This document shows, in pieces, positions 5,515-6,418 of a DNA stretch of 6,418 bases. The translations under genes were made by a program, and so were the position numbers. The stretch is from contig JAGREF010000066.1 in NCBI GenBank assembly GCA_020446665.1, positions 1 to 6,418 on the forward strand, in the 5' to 3' direction. The notes beneath the pieces are model-generated. The model saw only the letters and a list, made by a program, of their open reading frames with translations, was not told the DNA's origin and made no database searches. Source of the DNA: Sphingomonadaceae bacterium. Lineage in GTDB: Bacteria > Pseudomonadota > Alphaproteobacteria > Sphingomonadales > Sphingomonadaceae. Each line of letters begins with the position of its first letter. The stretch's first letter is position 1.

Positions 5515-5892
5515 ATGCGTAAAATTGCGATATTCTCTGCCGCTTTCGCGCTGGGGCTTGCTGCTTGTCAGCCTGTTGAAGAGCGGCCCGTTACCGCGGC
5601 CCCCGCGCCCGATCCGGCGCTGGTGAAGCAGGGCGCTGATCTGGCCGATGCGCTATGTTCCGGTTGCCATGCGGTAAAGCCGGGCGAAATCTCGCCCAAT
5701 CCGAATTCGCCCAGCTTTGAAATGGTCGCCAATGCACGCGGGTTGACGCAGGACACGCTGGGCAGCTTCCTGCGCAATTCTCACAACTTCCCGGAACGGA
5801 TGAATTTCGAAGTGGCCGAGGAAGATGGCGAGGCGCTGGCTGCCTATATGATCACGCTGCGGCGCGAGGATTACCAGCAGCCGATTGAGTAA
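5515..5892 (+). CDS. Small monohaem cytochrome c lipoprotein
   Basis: This is a 125-aa class I-type cytochrome c, exported and probably anchored by lipid in the periplasm. Residues 1-17 are a signal peptide with lipobox LAA before Cys18. A short Pro/Ala linker follows, then the haem-binding motif CSGCH (Cys48, Cys51, His52). Met96 (PERMNF) is the likely sixth iron ligand. A closing helix (EDGEALAAYMITLRR) completes the fold. It presumably carries electrons; partners are not visible. ATG 5515 is preceded by a GAGAGA purine run and gives a clean signal peptide. A GTG at 5500, overlapping the Lrp stop as GTGA, would add five residues, so translational coupling to the Lrp gene is possible. It converges on accC with a 22-bp gap. 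Confidence 0.9.
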   Translation: MRKIAIFSAAFALGLAACQPVEERPVTAAPAPDPALVKQGADLADALCSGCHAVKPGEISPNPNSPSFEMVANARGLTQDTLGSFLRNSHNFPERMNFEVAEEDGEALAAYMITLRREDYQQPIE

Positions 5893-5894
5893 GT

Positions 5895-5938
5895 CTGGCT
5901 GAGCGGTGGGGCGCCTAGCCCGCGTTCCGCTCTGCCAG
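5895..5938. terminator. Long hairpin spanning the cytochrome/accC convergence
   Basis: CTGGC-T-GAGCGG (5895-5906) pairs with CCGCTC-T-GCCAG (5927-5938), 11 bp with one T-T mismatch. Inside the loop GGGC (5909-5912) can pair with GCCC (5918-5921). The structure covers the 22-bp gap and the last accC codons, starting 3 bp after the cytochrome stop. It is a good candidate for a two-way terminator, but there is no T-run on either side. Confidence 0.5.
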
Positions 5939-6418
5939 CCATTCTTCCAGCCATTTGATGCTGTAGTCGCCATTGAGCACATCGTCTTGCCGCAGCAATT
6001 CCTGATGCAGCGGGATGGATGTCTTTACCCCTTCCACCACCATTTCTTCCAGCGCGCGGCGCAGGCGCATGATGCAGCCTTCGCGGTTGCGGCCATAGAC
6101 GATCAGCTTGGCGATCATGGAATCGTAATAGGGCGGGATCGAATATCCGGCGTAAAGCCCTGAATCGACACGCACATGCATCCCGCCGGCCGGGTGGTAA
6201 TGGGTGATCTTGCCAGGGCTGGGGGCGAAGGTGAAGGCGTCTTCCGCATTGATGCGGCATTCGATCGCATGGCCGGAAAAGACCAGCTCTTCCTGCTTCA
6301 CCGACAGCGGCTTGCCATCGGCCACGCGGATCTGTTCGCGCACCAGATCGACGCCTGTGATCGCTTCGGTCACGGGGTGTTCAACCTGCAGGCGGGTGTT
6401 CATTTCGATGAAATAGAA
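5915..6418 (-). CDS. accC: Biotin carboxylase subunit of acetyl-CoA carboxylase, C-terminal part (cut by window edge)
   Basis: The C-terminal 167 aa of AccC are present; the frame stays open through 6418, so the internal ATG at 6403 is not the start. AccC uses ATP and bicarbonate to carboxylate biotin on AccB, the first step of fatty acid synthesis, in the cytoplasm. The visible part opens with FYFIEMNTRLQVEHPVTE, the active-site strand equivalent to E. coli Glu288, Asn290, Arg292 and Glu296. ECRINAED carries the Arg338 equivalent, and SPGKITHYHPAGG, YAGYSIPPYYDSMIAKLI and the C-terminal helices follow. The length from this strand to the stop matches E. coli AccC (449 aa) within a residue or two. 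accB is normally just upstream, outside this window. Propionyl- or pyruvate-carboxylase biotin carboxylase domains are alternatives, but the early stop and close match favour stand-alone AccC. Confidence 0.95.
   Translation of the reverse strand, partial: FYFIEMNTRLQVEHPVTEAITGVDLVREQIRVADGKPLSVKQEELVFSGHAIECRINAEDAFTFAPSPGKITHYHPAGGMHVRVDSGLYAGYSIPPYYDSMIAKLIVYGRNREGCIMRLRRALEEMVVEGVKTSIPLHQELLRQDDVLNGDYSIKWLEEWLAERNAG

Overview
The window looks like a chromosomal piece of a GC-rich alphaproteobacterium, most likely Sphingomonadales (Erythrobacteraceae-like). This is inferred from three things: the PleC/DivJ/PdhS-type histidine kinase core, the GC-rich coding style of the right two thirds, and my recollection of this type of kinase and 'WalW-like' deacetylase in that order. 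No database search was possible.

Left part (1-1975). The 5' end of a tRNA, probably tRNA-Pro, enters at the left edge on the minus strand. A complete tRNA with anticodon CAT (most like tRNA-Ile2) lies at 1900-1975, also on the minus strand. Between them is a small two-gene unit: a Cro/CI-type (XRE) regulator on the minus strand and, divergently, a lipoprotein on the plus strand with an SGNH/GDSL-hydrolase domain and an extra C-terminal domain. The shared 132-bp promoter region carries a perfect 8-bp inverted repeat, the obvious candidate operator. A second site with the same layout lies beyond the other end of the regulator gene. Hand counts of short samples suggest lower GC here than to the right, so the unit may be an accessory insert between two tRNA genes. 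No integrase or att duplication is visible.

Middle part (2041-5035). Two minus-strand genes are probably co-transcribed: a soluble histidine-kinase-like protein (578 aa from the start I prefer), then a polysaccharide-deacetylase-family protein 42 bp downstream. The kinase keeps a good His phosphoacceptor motif, but its ATP-binding domain lacks the usual N-box Asn and the DxGxG motif. It may therefore act as a phosphotransfer protein or pseudokinase.

Right part (5036-6418). An Lrp/AsnC regulator is divergent from the kinase and is followed almost without a gap by a small monohaem cytochrome c lipoprotein. The cytochrome gene converges on the 3' end of accC (biotin carboxylase of acetyl-CoA carboxylase), which runs off the right edge. 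A long imperfect hairpin spans the 22-bp gap between these two genes and could stop transcription from both sides.

No CRISPR array, transposase, IS end or phage gene was seen. No stretch longer than 300 bases lacks a gene. The two points most worth pursuing are the XRE/SGNH-lipoprotein unit with its paired operator-like sites and the kinase with the degenerate ATP-binding domain.
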